64,000 bases of DNA from Fibrella arboris (lineage in GTDB: Bacteria; Bacteroidota; Bacteroidia; Cytophagales; Spirosomataceae), in assembly GCF_041321095.1 (NCBI RefSeq), contig NZ_JBGGWE010000001.1, forward strand, positions 310,001 to 374,000, read 5' to 3'. Numbering within the stretch: the first letter of the stretch is position 1; every line of letters starts with the position of its first letter. Positions 1 to 8,449 of this stretch are shown here, piece by piece. The position numbers and the translations under genes are program-made. The notes beneath the pieces were generated by a model. The model was not told the origin of the DNA. It saw only the letters and a list, made by a program, of their open reading frames with translations, and searched no databases.

Positions 1-1
1 T

Positions 2-226
2 GTCGATAATCTTCCAGAAGAGGCTCAAATCGACCTTATCCGCTATATCGCGGTGAAATACGATGACTTTTTACCACCTCTTACCGATGAAGAGAAAGAG
101 GATACAGATGCGCTCATTAATAAACTGTTGACTGAGCGCTACACCTCGTACAAAAAGAATCCAGAAACAGCTATTCCTGCTGACGAATCACGCCGTAGAA
201 CCAAGGACAAGTATGGCTGGAAATAG
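2..226 (+). CDS. Putative antitoxin of a ParE/RelE-type pair (5' end outside window)
   Basis: An open frame runs from the window edge to TAG at 224-226 and encodes about 74 residues, acidic in the middle and basic at the end (ends in DKYGWK). I do not recognise a named domain. Its last codons overlap the ATG (213) of the next frame, which is clearly ParE/RelE-like, and this overlap is the usual arrangement of an antitoxin with its toxin. The antitoxin role is therefore inferred from context. Local base composition is more AT-rich than the genes downstream, as is common for transferred toxin-antitoxin cassettes. The frame itself looks intact as far as it can be seen. Confidence 0.6.
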   Translation, partial: VDNLPEEAQIDLIRYIAVKYDDFLPPLTDEEKEDTDALINKLLTERYTSYKKNPETAIPADESRRRTKDKYGWK

Positions 227-539
227 TAATTTCAGTGTGCTGTTGGCGGTTGAGGCGGATAGAGATAAAGAAGCGATTATTGATTAGTACGAGACGATTA
301 GGACGGACCTTGGCTTAGACTGGCTGAATGAGTATGATCGTGTTGAGGCTGTCATAGCGTCGAACCCCTATTTGTACGAAGAGAATTTACTTTTCATTAG
401 GCGTGCAGTGCTGCACCGATTTCCCTACACTGTGTATTACAGAATAGACGAGGAGGATCAAATCATCATTATTCTGGGGGTACTGCATCAACGACAGGAT
501 AGAAACGAGATATTACGCCGAATAAACCTCATTGAATGA
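213..539 (+). pseudogene. ParE/RelE-family toxin, interrupted by an in-frame stop
   Basis: Reading from ATG 213, the frame gives a protein start typical of ParE (FSVLLAVEADRDKEAIID), then a TAG at 285-287. The same frame continues open to TGA 537-539 with the rest of a ParE/RelE fold: DWLNEYDRVEAVIASNPYLY, then IRRAVLHRFPYTVYYRID, and a final ILGVLHQRQDR. In this family the position of the stop is normally an aromatic residue (IIDYYE), so one base change of a Tyr codon explains it. The toxin is probably inactivated while the antitoxin frame is intact. The end overlaps the rfaE2 start by an ATGA. A sequencing error is the alternative explanation. Confidence 0.85.
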
Positions 540-1018
540 CTTCTCAGAAAATCGTTTCCCGCGATGAAGCGGCGGCGCAGGTACGTGCCTGGCACACTGA
601 CGGACAGCGTGTTGTGTTCACCAACGGCTGCTTCGACATTGTGCATCTCGGCCACATCGATTACCTCGAAAAAGCACGCGCGCTGGGTGATAAACTCGTG
701 CTGGGGCTAAATACCGACGCGTCTGTTAGCTGTATAAAAGGGCCCCTGCGTCCGGTGGTGAATGAGCAGGCCCGCGCCCGCCTGATGGCCGCCCTGCAAT
801 TCATCGATCTGGTCACGCTTTTCGGTGAACCCACCCCGCTGGAACTGATCGAAACCCTGCGGCCCGACGTGTTGGTGAAGGGTGATGATTACACCGTAGC
901 CACCATTGTAGGAGCCGATTTTGTGCTGGGTCATGGCGGTAGCGTTGAAACCATCGCACTGGTTCCGGGTTATTCTACCAGCGCCCTGATTCAGAAAATA
1001 GTCGAAGCATATGGGTAA
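536..1018 (+). CDS. rfaE2: D-glycero-beta-D-manno-heptose 1-phosphate adenylyltransferase (RfaE domain II)
   Basis: The 160-residue protein has the cytidylyltransferase-like signature TNGCFD (29-34) and HLGH (37-40), followed by YLEKAR and a C-terminal GYSTSALIQKI. This is the stand-alone second half of HldE/RfaE. It transfers AMP from ATP to heptose 1-phosphate to make ADP-heptose for lipopolysaccharide core. Length matches single-domain members. The ATG overlaps the stop of the broken ParE frame, so expression may be coupled to the toxin-antitoxin promoter. Its stop codon lies inside the 5' arm of an inverted repeat (1014-1057). No heptose kinase half is present in the window. Confidence 0.93.
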   Translation: MTSQKIVSRDEAAAQVRAWHTDGQRVVFTNGCFDIVHLGHIDYLEKARALGDKLVLGLNTDASVSCIKGPLRPVVNEQARARLMAALQFIDLVTLFGEPTPLELIETLRPDVLVKGDDYTVATIVGADFVLGHGGSVETIALVPGYSTSALIQKIVEAYG

Positions 1019-1057
1019 GTTCTCTGTTTAGAGTTTACTGTAAACAGAGAACTTACC
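1014..1057 (+). terminator. 17-bp perfect stem at the end of rfaE2
   Basis: Arms 1014-1030 and 1041-1057 are exact reverse complements around a 10-nt loop, and the rfaE2 stop codon TAA is inside the first arm. There is no run of T after the stem. The loop carries GTTTACTG, a word that recurs in the long hairpins at 3.1, 21.1 and 21.6 kb, so it may belong to that repeat family as well as ending the transcript. Confidence 0.6.
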
Positions 1058-1179
1058 GTTGACCACCGGTGCCCACTCTGGATAAGTGGCGGCATAAATG
1101 GGCACAATTTTCAGCCCGATTCTGTTTTATTGGTAGGTGCGTGAATCAGTTCGCCACCTCATAAACTAACTCGAAGACC

Positions 1180-1863
1180 ATGCCTGGTGCCTATTTATTA
1201 ATGATTATCCTGTTCCTGGTGGGGCTGTTTGTCCAGTGGCGACTCAAAAGCAAATTCACGGAATATTCGCAGATCGCGCTCAGTAGCGGACTTAGCGGTG
1301 CCGAAGTAGCGCAGAAAATGTTGTCCGAAAATGGAGTCACCGACGTGCGAGTGCTCTCTGTTGACGGGCAACTTACCGACCATTATAATCCGCAGGACAA
1401 AACCGTGAATCTCTCGCCCGATGTCTACCACGGGCGGAGCGTGATGGCGGCGGCCGTAGCGGCGCACGAGTGCGGTCACGCGGTGCAGCATAAAGTGGCT
1501 TATGGCCCGTTGCAGTTCCGGTCGGCCATTGTACCGTTTGTCAGCGTGTCCTCGCGTTATATGCAATGGATTCTGCTGGCCGGTATCCTGATGATCAACA
1601 GCACGTTGCTGCCCTTGCAGATTGGAGTTGCTTTATTTGCTGTAACGACCCTGTTTACGTTCATCACACTGCCCGTTGAGTTCGACGCCAGTAAGCGGGC
1701 TTTGGCCTGGATCGAGAGCCGGGGCGTTGTGTCGCAGCGCGAATACGGCGTGGCGAAAGATGGGCTGAAATGGGCCGCTATGACTTATGTAGTAGCCGCG
1801 CTTAGTTCACTGGCTACGTTGCTCTATTACGTGAGCATCCTGAACGGCCGCAGCCGCGACTGA
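1180..1863 (+). CDS. Membrane-bound neutral zinc metallopeptidase (YugP-like)
   Basis: A 227-residue membrane protein starting with a hydrophobic helix (residues 3-20). HECGHAVQH at 96-104 is the HExxH-type zinc site of the YugP/DUF-type zinc metallopeptidases, followed by two hydrophobic segments near 135-175 and a last one near 200-220. EFDASKRAL after the third segment is also conserved in this family. It is probably an inner-membrane protease of unknown substrate. A rho-independent terminator follows at 1931-1966. Confidence 0.88.
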   Translation: MPGAYLLMIILFLVGLFVQWRLKSKFTEYSQIALSSGLSGAEVAQKMLSENGVTDVRVLSVDGQLTDHYNPQDKTVNLSPDVYHGRSVMAAAVAAHECGHAVQHKVAYGPLQFRSAIVPFVSVSSRYMQWILLAGILMINSTLLPLQIGVALFAVTTLFTFITLPVEFDASKRALAWIESRGVVSQREYGVAKDGLKWAAMTYVVAALSSLATLLYYVSILNGRSRD

Positions 1864-1930
1864 GAAGTTGCCTGGTTCCCTTCCGCCACCTAGCGAAGGA
1901 CTGTCAACTTCTGGACTTATGGATTTTTGT

Positions 1931-1966
1931 AAAGCCGGGTACGTTGCAACGTACCCGGCTTTTTTT
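1931..1966 (+). terminator. Rho-independent terminator built from two inverted GGTACGTT words
   Basis: AAGCCGGGTACGTT and its exact complement enclose GC, giving a 14-bp stem, followed by a T run at 1961-1966. It ends the zinc peptidase transcript. The stem contains one copy of the abundant word GGTACGTT on each strand, tail to tail. Confidence 0.88.
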
Positions 1967-2014
1967 ATGACCGTTTTCCGCCGTTCTTTCGGGCGGCAAC
2001 GTACCTGGTACCTT

Positions 2015-3058
2015 ATGCATTTTATACCCCAATGCCCTTTTTTAGCTCGGTTACCCTATTTTTTGCTGCTTCTGACAGGGCACGTCGCCTATGGTCAAAA
2101 AGTAGCTGAGCCAACACCTGCCACGTCTACCGGTCCCGTTACGTGGCTTACGGGCGATCCTGCCGATGTAGCGACGCCCACTACGTCGGGGATGTTGCTG
2201 GCTGGTGGCAGCACCGACGTAGACGAAGCCATGCGCTGGTTTCTCAGAAAATCGGGCGGGGGCGATGTGGTGATCTTACGCGCCAGCGGGGCCGATGGCT
2301 ATAACACGTACCTGCACACCACGCTGGGTGTGCCCGTGAACTCGGTCGAAACTATCTTGCTGAATTCAACCGAGTGGGTGAATGATGAACGCGTGGCACA
2401 GACGATCAGGAATGCCGAAGCCTTGTTTATTGCTGGTGGCGATCAGGGAAAGTATGTCCGTTTCTGGAAGGATTCGAAAGTAGAAGAGGCGATCAATTAC
2501 CTGATCAAGACCAAAAAAGTACCTGTGGGCGGCACCAGTGCGGGCTGCGCCATACTCGGCCCAATTTATTACCCTGCCTTCAAGGAAAGCCTGACAACTG
2601 CCGAAGCCCTTGCCGATCCTTACCATGCCAACCTGATGCTAGGCCGAAACGATTTCATCGATGCGCCCTTTCTGACAAACACCATCACCGATACCCACGT
2701 TGCCGAGCGCAACCGGCAAGGCCGACTGGTGGCTTTTCTGGCCCGTGCCCGCACTGACTGGCACCTCAACGCACGAGGCATCGGGATAAGCGAAAAGACA
2801 GCCGTTGGCCTTGAACCAACCGGCATGGCGCACGTTTTTGGCCAGGGTGTGGCTTACTTTATGACGCCTGCCAACTCAGATAAACCAGAACAGTGCACGG
2901 CTGGTAAACCGCTGGTTTGGTTAGCTGGCAAAAAGGCCATTCGCGTTGTCGAGATACGGAATCCAGGTACGTTCAATTTGAAAACATGGACTGTTCCAAC
3001 GGGAGGTCAGGTTACGTATTGGTACGTGGCAGACGGGGTATTGCAAATGCAGCTTTAA
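2015..3058 (+). CDS. Cyanophycinase-like peptidase, family S51, secreted
   Basis: The 347-residue protein has a signal peptide (LPYFLLLLTGHVAYGQ) ending near residue 28. The body shows GMLLAGGSTDVDEAM, then FIAGGDQGKYVRFW (138-151), then GGTSAGCAI with the nucleophile serine at about 175, all typical of S51/cyanophycinase. These enzymes cut isoaspartyl/cyanophycin-like bonds. The open frame extends upstream to 1868, but that start would lie before the upstream terminator (1931-1966). ATG 2015 puts the signal peptide at the N-terminus; ATG 1967 is the alternative. The exact substrate is unknown; a role in scavenging aspartyl peptides is inference. Confidence 0.85.
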   Translation: MHFIPQCPFLARLPYFLLLLTGHVAYGQKVAEPTPATSTGPVTWLTGDPADVATPTTSGMLLAGGSTDVDEAMRWFLRKSGGGDVVILRASGADGYNTYLHTTLGVPVNSVETILLNSTEWVNDERVAQTIRNAEALFIAGGDQGKYVRFWKDSKVEEAINYLIKTKKVPVGGTSAGCAILGPIYYPAFKESLTTAEALADPYHANLMLGRNDFIDAPFLTNTITDTHVAERNRQGRLVAFLARARTDWHLNARGIGISEKTAVGLEPTGMAHVFGQGVAYFMTPANSDKPEQCTAGKPLVWLAGKKAIRVVEIRNPGTFNLKTWTVPTGGQVTYWYVADGVLQMQL

Positions 3059-3348
3059 GAAGTTTACTGTCTTCTGTCGCGCTGCTAAGCAGCTGTTTGC
3101 GTTAGCTAACTCCCCGCGTAGCGACATAATGTTTATAGTTATGTTGCTTTCTATAAGCTTTTCCGTCGCATAGCGACCTAACTGATATGCTTTTGTTAGG
3201 TCGCTATGCGACGGAAGGAGATTCAATCAACTCAATTTTCTACCGACATCAAGTCGCTACGCGACGAGTTGGCTAACGCAAACAGCTGCTTAGGCATGTT
3301 ATGCTGATGTAGCGAAGCAACAGAAGACAGTAAACTGTAAACTTCTTA
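3056..3348. repeat. Three nested inverted repeats between convergent genes
   Basis: Three pairs of arms are nested. The outer pair is 3057-3077 with 3320-3348, with a small insertion, and contains the family word CTGTCTTCTGT. The middle pair is about 3085-3125 with 3253-3293, about 40 bp with few mismatches. The inner pair is 3161-3182 with 3195-3216, 22 bp and perfect. The element fills the space between the S51 peptidase and amylase stops and could fold into a long branched hairpin. I see no open frame or transposase. It probably also ends transcription on both sides. Confidence 0.85.
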
Positions 3349-5190
3349 CTTCACCTCCCAGATTACCGCGCTCATGGCAGGCACGGTCAGCGATTGGCCC
3401 AGCATTTGCGTCTGACCCGTCTGGATGTTCCGGGCGGTTTGGTGGCCGTTCAGCAGTTCAGCGTAGTTGGCTAACTCAAGCGATCGGGCTTCGGCATTCT
3501 TGTTCATCACGACCATCACCTTCTGCGACGCGTTGTGGCGGAAATACACGTAGATGCCATTGCTGGCCGCGAAATGGGTTAGCTTCCCTGTCTGCACAGC
3601 AGGCGTGCGCTGCCGCCATTGTAGCAGTTGCTTTAGAAATTGCTGTGCTTCCCGTTGCTGATCGGTCAGGCCTTTGCCGGTGAACGCATTGGCTGTATGG
3701 TCTGCCCAACCACCGGGCATCTCGCCCCTGATCTCATCGTGGCGGTCGCTTTTCGGGTTGGTCATCAGGACTTCGGTTCCGTAAAAAAACTGCGGAATCC
3801 CGCGCGTGGTCAACACCTGAACCATACCCATTTTCCAGCGATCGAACTTCTCATTGATCTGGGTGTAGAACCGGCTCATGTCGTGGTTATCGGGGAAAAC
3901 AACCAGGTTAGTCGGGGTTTCGTAGAGGAAGTCCAGCGCCAGGGTTTGATAGAGCTTCATCAGACCCTGATTATAGATTTTATCATCTTCGTTCAGGGCC
4001 GACACCAGCGCGTTTTGCTGGGGGAAATCGAACATATTCGGCATGTACGACACGTAGCCGTTCCGGTTCTGTTTGCCTTTTTGCCAGAACGCGATGATCG
4101 CCGGGTTCATCGACCATTCTTCGCCTACCATCGAAAAATTCGGGTATTCCTGCATCACCCGCCGCGACCATTCGGCCATAAAATTTTTGTCCGGGTATGG
4201 ATACGTATCCATACGAATTCCGTGCAAATCAGCGTATTCGATCCACCAGATCGTGTTCTGGATCAGGTACTGGGCCAGCAGCGGATTGCGTTGGTTCATG
4301 TCGGGCATGGCCGATACGAACCAGCCATCGGCAAACCGTTTTTTATCGTAATCCGAAGCGTGTGGGTCCTGGTTGGTCTCGCGGGAATGGTTGGTTATTT
4401 CGGGCTTGTTCTGGTAGTTGAGCCAATCGTCGGTAGGCAGGTCGGCCATCCACCAATGGCCGGAACCGCAGTGGTTCATGATCATGTCGATCACCAGTTT
4501 GATGCCCTTTTTCGTCGCTGCTTTCGACAGGTCCCGATACGCTTCGTTGGTACCAAAACGCGGATCAATCTTATAGAAATCGGTGCTGGCGTACCCGTGA
4601 TACGAGGCCTGCTGCATCTTGTTTTCGATCAGCGGATTGATCCATAAGGCCGTGAACCCCATGTCTTTGATGTAATCCAGATGATCCACAATACCCTGAA
4701 TATCACCACCGTGACGTGTGTCTCGCCCTGTTCGGCTGGCCGGGTCGGGCAGGCCGGGTACGTTGTCATTAGCGGGGTTTCCGTTGGCAAAACGGTCGGG
4801 GGTGATCAGGTACATGACATCGGCCGGTGTGTAGCCCTGCCGTTGCGCCGAGCCTGTTGACCGCGCCTTCAGCTCATACGGATACGTCATCACCGACTTT
4901 CCGTTCTTTAGAAACTGAATCGGGAACGTACCCGGCTTCGCGGCGGGGCCAACAACCAGATCGATGAACAGGTAGTTGGGGCTTTTCACCTTCGTTACCT
5001 TCGCCACTCTTACACCAGCATAGGCCAGTTTAGGTTGCGTTTCGGCAATATTTTTCTCGTGTATCAGCAGTTGCAGCCGCGTATCTTTCATGCCCACCCA
5101 CCAGAAAGCAGGCTCGACTCGCTGGGCTATGAGTGCATAACCCGTATTGAGGAAAAGAAAAACAGTGGTCAGAAATCGGCGTATAGTCAT
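3346..5190 (-). CDS. Secreted GH13 alpha-amylase / cyclomaltodextrinase-like enzyme
   Basis: A 614-residue protein with a signal peptide ending IAQ (about residue 23), an N-terminal beta domain (about 24-115), and a GH13 catalytic barrel opening with YLITPDRFANGNP. The catalytic motifs are all visible: DMIMNHCG (235-242), GIRMDTYPY with nucleophile D328, GEEW with acid/base E357, and PDNHD with D437. A C-terminal beta domain follows. The N-domain and order resemble the cyclomaltodextrinase/neopullulanase (SusA-like) group, acting on maltodextrins in the periplasm. It lies 42 nt downstream of the PhyH gene on the same strand and may share its transcript. Confidence 0.92.
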   Translation of the reverse strand: MTIRRFLTTVFLFLNTGYALIAQRVEPAFWWVGMKDTRLQLLIHEKNIAETQPKLAYAGVRVAKVTKVKSPNYLFIDLVVGPAAKPGTFPIQFLKNGKSVMTYPYELKARSTGSAQRQGYTPADVMYLITPDRFANGNPANDNVPGLPDPASRTGRDTRHGGDIQGIVDHLDYIKDMGFTALWINPLIENKMQQASYHGYASTDFYKIDPRFGTNEAYRDLSKAATKKGIKLVIDMIMNHCGSGHWWMADLPTDDWLNYQNKPEITNHSRETNQDPHASDYDKKRFADGWFVSAMPDMNQRNPLLAQYLIQNTIWWIEYADLHGIRMDTYPYPDKNFMAEWSRRVMQEYPNFSMVGEEWSMNPAIIAFWQKGKQNRNGYVSYMPNMFDFPQQNALVSALNEDDKIYNQGLMKLYQTLALDFLYETPTNLVVFPDNHDMSRFYTQINEKFDRWKMGMVQVLTTRGIPQFFYGTEVLMTNPKSDRHDEIRGEMPGGWADHTANAFTGKGLTDQQREAQQFLKQLLQWRQRTPAVQTGKLTHFAASNGIYVYFRHNASQKVMVVMNKNAEARSLELANYAELLNGHQTARNIQTGQTQMLGQSLTVPAMSAVIWEVK

Positions 5191-5232
5191 AGTAAAGTGG
5201 CCTATTCGTCAAAAGTGGCAGATAGTACAAAG

Positions 5233-6030
5233 TCAGTACAAAACCGGGTTCAATTCGGAATCGATCTCCTGCCCAATCCTGGCACCAGGGCACCACGTAT
5301 GCCAGTCGTTCTCCTGGTTTTTATTGATGGGTTGCGCCAGCTTCATGGCCTTGTCCATGTAAATCACGGTCATGACCTTGCGCATCTGGTCGGTTATGTT
5401 GGCCCCGGCGCGGTGGAACACCCAGCCCGAATGGAAGCTTACTTCGCCCAGTTCGAAGGGTTCAACGACGTGTTCAAAATCGGTAACACGCAGTTTTTCA
5501 GCAATAAGCTTTTCGCTGTCGTCGCCGATACTCAATTCACGACCTTCCACAATCTGATGACTACCGGCGCTGAACTCAAGCGGCCCCATTGGTAGCGGTA
5601 CCGCCTGAAGCGGAATCCAGGCCGTAATGGTTTTGTCGCTGCTGAGTGGCCAGTAATATTGGTCGGCATGCCAGGGCGTAATGCCACCGCCACCTTCCTT
5701 GAACAGCGCCTGGTCGTGGTACATCCGAACGCCGTCTACCCGCATCAGGTCGGCAGCGATTTTGGCCAGTCGCTTGCTAAAGACGAACGCTTTCACGTCG
5801 TCGTTTTCGCGCCAGAGGTTGAAGAGTTGCAGGAACGCTTTGCCATACGTATCCCGCTCATCAAGCGCGGCTGTTACCCTGTTCATCTTCGCCACCTGTT
5901 CGCTGATCAGTTTGTTATACTGCGTCAGCGTAGCGGCGTCAAAGACGTTTTTGAGCTTAATAAACCGGTTTTTCTGGTAGAAATTAATTTGCTCAGTTGT
6001 GAGTTCGTAAGGCGTTTCCAGCGATTTCAT
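5233..6030 (-). CDS. Phytanoyl-CoA dioxygenase (PhyH) family protein
   Basis: With ATG at 6030 the protein has 265 residues (an upstream start at 6102 adds 24 residues that look non-coding). The Fe(II)/2-oxoglutarate facial triad is visible: WHADQYYW gives H121 and D123, and SGWVFHRAG gives H207, with the 2-oxoglutarate-binding Arg a little later (QMRKV). Members hydroxylate small organic substrates, and this one cannot be assigned a substrate. It is divergent from an AraC regulator (6221), with an inverted repeat that could be an operator between them, and is followed by the amylase gene. Confidence 0.88.
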   Translation of the reverse strand: MKSLETPYELTTEQINFYQKNRFIKLKNVFDAATLTQYNKLISEQVAKMNRVTAALDERDTYGKAFLQLFNLWRENDDVKAFVFSKRLAKIAADLMRVDGVRMYHDQALFKEGGGGITPWHADQYYWPLSSDKTITAWIPLQAVPLPMGPLEFSAGSHQIVEGRELSIGDDSEKLIAEKLRVTDFEHVVEPFELGEVSFHSGWVFHRAGANITDQMRKVMTVIYMDKAMKLAQPINKNQENDWHTWCPGARIGQEIDSELNPVLY

Positions 6031-6131
6031 AAGGGTATACACTTGTCGGATTATATTGACGTACCTGGATCTTACTACAAAAATGCACACCCGATCGGTC
6101 ACACCGTTTTACCTGTTTACTCCTATTTTAT

Positions 6132-6183
6132 GCCGATATTACCATCAGCTAATCAAATACTCGCTCAGTGAGGTAATATCGGC
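6132..6183. promoter_or_regulatory. Candidate operator: 12-bp inverted repeat between phyH and araC-type gene
   Basis: GCCGATATTACC at 6132-6143 is repeated as its exact reverse complement at 6172-6183. The half-sites are 40 bp apart start to start, close to four helical turns, in the divergent intergenic region. This geometry fits a dimeric activator or looping regulator. Binding by the adjacent AraC protein is inference. Confidence 0.5.
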
Positions 6184-6220
6184 GCAAATACATAGTCTGT
6201 TATTCTAAAGCAGTTAATCC

Positions 6221-7066
6221 ATGAAACCGGAACTTGAACTGGGCATCACCAATTTGCCCACTGCTTCGTTTAAAGCTTTTCGGCGACAGCAGCCAGTTTT
6301 TGAATCGCACTGGCACTATCATCCAGAACTGGAGTTGGTCTACTTCGCCAAAGGGAAGGGGGTGCGGTTTATTGGCGATGATATTTCGCTATATGCTGAA
6401 GGAGACCTATTTCTGATTGGCGAAAACGTACCACACACTTTTGTCAGCTACGCCGATGAGTCTACACCGTTGGTTGAGGCCTTTTGTATTCAGTTTCCGA
6501 AAGAAATCTTTACTTCATTTGCGGAATGTCGACCGCTGACCAACTTCTTCCAGGCTGCTAAACGAGGCTTCGCTTTTCCGAAGCCAGGCGATTTGCTCGT
6601 TGGGAAGGTAAGGGAGGTGCTCTGTCACACGGGTACGTCTGCCCTGATCAGGCTCATCGAACTGCTGGATCTCCTTCGCAACGTACCTGAGCCAGTGCCG
6701 ATTTTACCACAGGCATACCAGCGCCAGTCTGTTTTAGCGGATGCGTCGGCTCGCATCCGAACGGCTCTTGATTACATCAACGAGCACTATCAGCGGCCGA
6801 TTCCGTTACTGGAAATTTCAGGTATATGTCATTTTTCACCCAATGCGTTCTGCCGCTGGTTCAAGCAGCACATGGGCATGACGTTTATCGACTACCTGAA
6901 TAAAGTCCGGCTGACGCACGTCTGCCAGTTATTGACCTCAACCGATGCGCCTATTAATCAGATTGCCCTTCAAACGGGGTTCGATAATATCAGTACGCTA
7001 AATCGGCTTTTTCAGGCCAGGCTAGGTACGTCGCCAGGAAAATACCGGGCGAGTAAAGTAGGTTAA
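6221..7066 (+). CDS. AraC family transcriptional regulator with cupin sensor
   Basis: A 281-residue protein. The N-terminal cupin has the HWHYHPELELVY signature (about residues 30-41) and the GDLFLIGENVPHTF strand. The C-terminal double helix-turn-helix region covers about 185-280 (HFSPNAFCRWFKQHMGMTF, then IALQTGFDNISTLNRLFQ). It is divergent from phyH-amylase and probably controls them in response to a small ligand. It resembles the second AraC protein in this window (17854-18753) in both domains, so the two are probably paralogues. Confidence 0.9.
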   Translation: MKPELELGITNLPTASFKAFRRQQPVFESHWHYHPELELVYFAKGKGVRFIGDDISLYAEGDLFLIGENVPHTFVSYADESTPLVEAFCIQFPKEIFTSFAECRPLTNFFQAAKRGFAFPKPGDLLVGKVREVLCHTGTSALIRLIELLDLLRNVPEPVPILPQAYQRQSVLADASARIRTALDYINEHYQRPIPLLEISGICHFSPNAFCRWFKQHMGMTFIDYLNKVRLTHVCQLLTSTDAPINQIALQTGFDNISTLNRLFQARLGTSPGKYRASKVG

Positions 7067-7127
7067 GCGTTAAAAAGGCGCTGCCGAAGCACTACTCAGT
7101 ACCTCAGCAACGCCTTTTTAACGCTTA
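7064..7127. terminator. Bidirectional terminator between araC-type gene and ahcY
   Basis: The 17-nt arms 7064-7080 and 7111-7127 are reverse complements and each ends in an A/T run (GTTAAAAAGGCG / CGCCTTTTTAAC). They lie between two convergent genes, so the element can stop transcripts from both sides. Confidence 0.85.
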
Positions 7128-7138
7128 CCTTCTATCGT

Positions 7139-8449
7139 TTAATAGCGGTACAGCTCCGATTTGAACGGGCCGGACACTTGCACGCCGATATAATCAGCCT
7201 GCGCTTGTTCCAGTGGTTCCAGCTTCGCGCCAACGTGGGCGAGGTGCATGGCGGCTACTTTCTCGTCGAGTTTCTTAGGTAGCACGTAAACCTTGTTTTC
7301 GTACTTGTCGGGATTTTCCCACAATTCGAGCTGGGCCAGTGTCTGGTTCGCAAACGAGCACGACATCACGAACGATGGGTGGCCCATGGCACAACCGAGG
7401 TTTACCAGACGACCTTCGGCCAATACGATGATCTCTTTACCGTCGATCTCATACATATCCACCTGTGGTTTGATCTGGCTCTTGGTAGTACCGTAATTTC
7501 CGTTCAGCCACGCCATATCGATCTCATTGTCGAAGTGGCCGATGTTACACACCACCGATTTGTCGCGCATGGCCTTGAAGTGACGGTCTTTGATGATGCC
7601 GATGTTGCCGGTGGCCGTTACGAAGATGTTGGCGCGGGTTACGGCCTCATCCATCGGAACCACTTCGTAGCCGTCCATAGCCGCCTGAAGCGCACAGATC
7701 GGGTCAATTTCGGTTACCAACACACGGCACCCAGCCCCCCGCAACGACTCAGCCGAGCCTTTACCTACGTCGCCATAACCAGCCACAACGGCCACTTTAC
7801 CGGCCAGCATCAGGTCAGTTGCCCGACGGATCGCGTCGACCAGCGACTCGCGACACCCGTATTTGTTATCGAATTTCGATTTGGTTACCGAGTCGTTTAC
7901 GTTGATGGCAGGCAGGTGCAGCGTACCATTCTTCATGCGCTCATACAGGCGGTGAACACCCGTCGTGGTTTCTTCTGACAGCCCTTTGATGCCCGCGATC
8001 AGTTCAGGGTATACGTCGAACACCATGTTGGTCAGGTCGCCGCCATCATCGAGGATCATGTTGAGGGGCTGCCGATCTTCGCCGAAGAACAGCGTCTGCT
8101 CGATGCACCAGTTGAATTCTTCTTCGTTCATTCCTTTCCAGGCATAAACGGGAATGCCTGCAGCGGCAATGGCAGCGGCGGCGTGGTCCTGCGTTGAGAA
8201 GATATTGCACGACGACCAGGTCACATCGGCACCCAGGGCTACCAGTGTCTCAATGAGCACGGCAGTCTGGATGGTCATGTGCAGGCAACCGGCAATGCGG
8301 GCACCTTTCAGTGGCTGACTTGGCCCAAACTCTTCACGCAGGCCCATCAGGCCGGGCATTTCGGCTTCGGCCAGGCGAATCTCTTTCCGGCCCCACTCAG
8401 CGAGGGCGATGTCCTTAACTTTGAAGGGGACGTATGTTGACGTTTGCAT
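7139..8449 (-). CDS. ahcY: Adenosylhomocysteinase
   Basis: A 436-residue protein starting MQTSTYVPFKVKDIALAEWG; an upstream extension to 8554 is rejected because it is basic and non-conserved. Landmarks are CLHMTIQTAVLIETL, CNIFSTQDHAAAAI, NVNDSVTKSKFDNKYGC, the NAD-binding GYGDVGKGSAESLRGAG, and the C-terminal DYIGVQVSGPFKSELYRY. It hydrolyses S-adenosylhomocysteine to homocysteine and adenosine in the methyl cycle, in the cytoplasm. It stands alone here. I looked for a SAM/SAH riboswitch upstream and saw no recognisable one. Confidence 0.97.
   Translation of the reverse strand: MQTSTYVPFKVKDIALAEWGRKEIRLAEAEMPGLMGLREEFGPSQPLKGARIAGCLHMTIQTAVLIETLVALGADVTWSSCNIFSTQDHAAAAIAAAGIPVYAWKGMNEEEFNWCIEQTLFFGEDRQPLNMILDDGGDLTNMVFDVYPELIAGIKGLSEETTTGVHRLYERMKNGTLHLPAINVNDSVTKSKFDNKYGCRESLVDAIRRATDLMLAGKVAVVAGYGDVGKGSAESLRGAGCRVLVTEIDPICALQAAMDGYEVVPMDEAVTRANIFVTATGNIGIIKDRHFKAMRDKSVVCNIGHFDNEIDMAWLNGNYGTTKSQIKPQVDMYEIDGKEIIVLAEGRLVNLGCAMGHPSFVMSCSFANQTLAQLELWENPDKYENKVYVLPKKLDEKVAAMHLAHVGAKLEPLEQAQADYIGVQVSGPFKSELYRY

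Noticed and set aside
1868..2014. Longer N-terminus for the S51 peptidase
   Set aside because: It would place the start before the upstream terminator and hide the signal peptide.
3640..4647. Long plus-strand open frame (335 codons) opposite the amylase gene
   Set aside because: It is antisense to a clear GH13 gene, has no family likeness, and arises from codon bias of the real gene.
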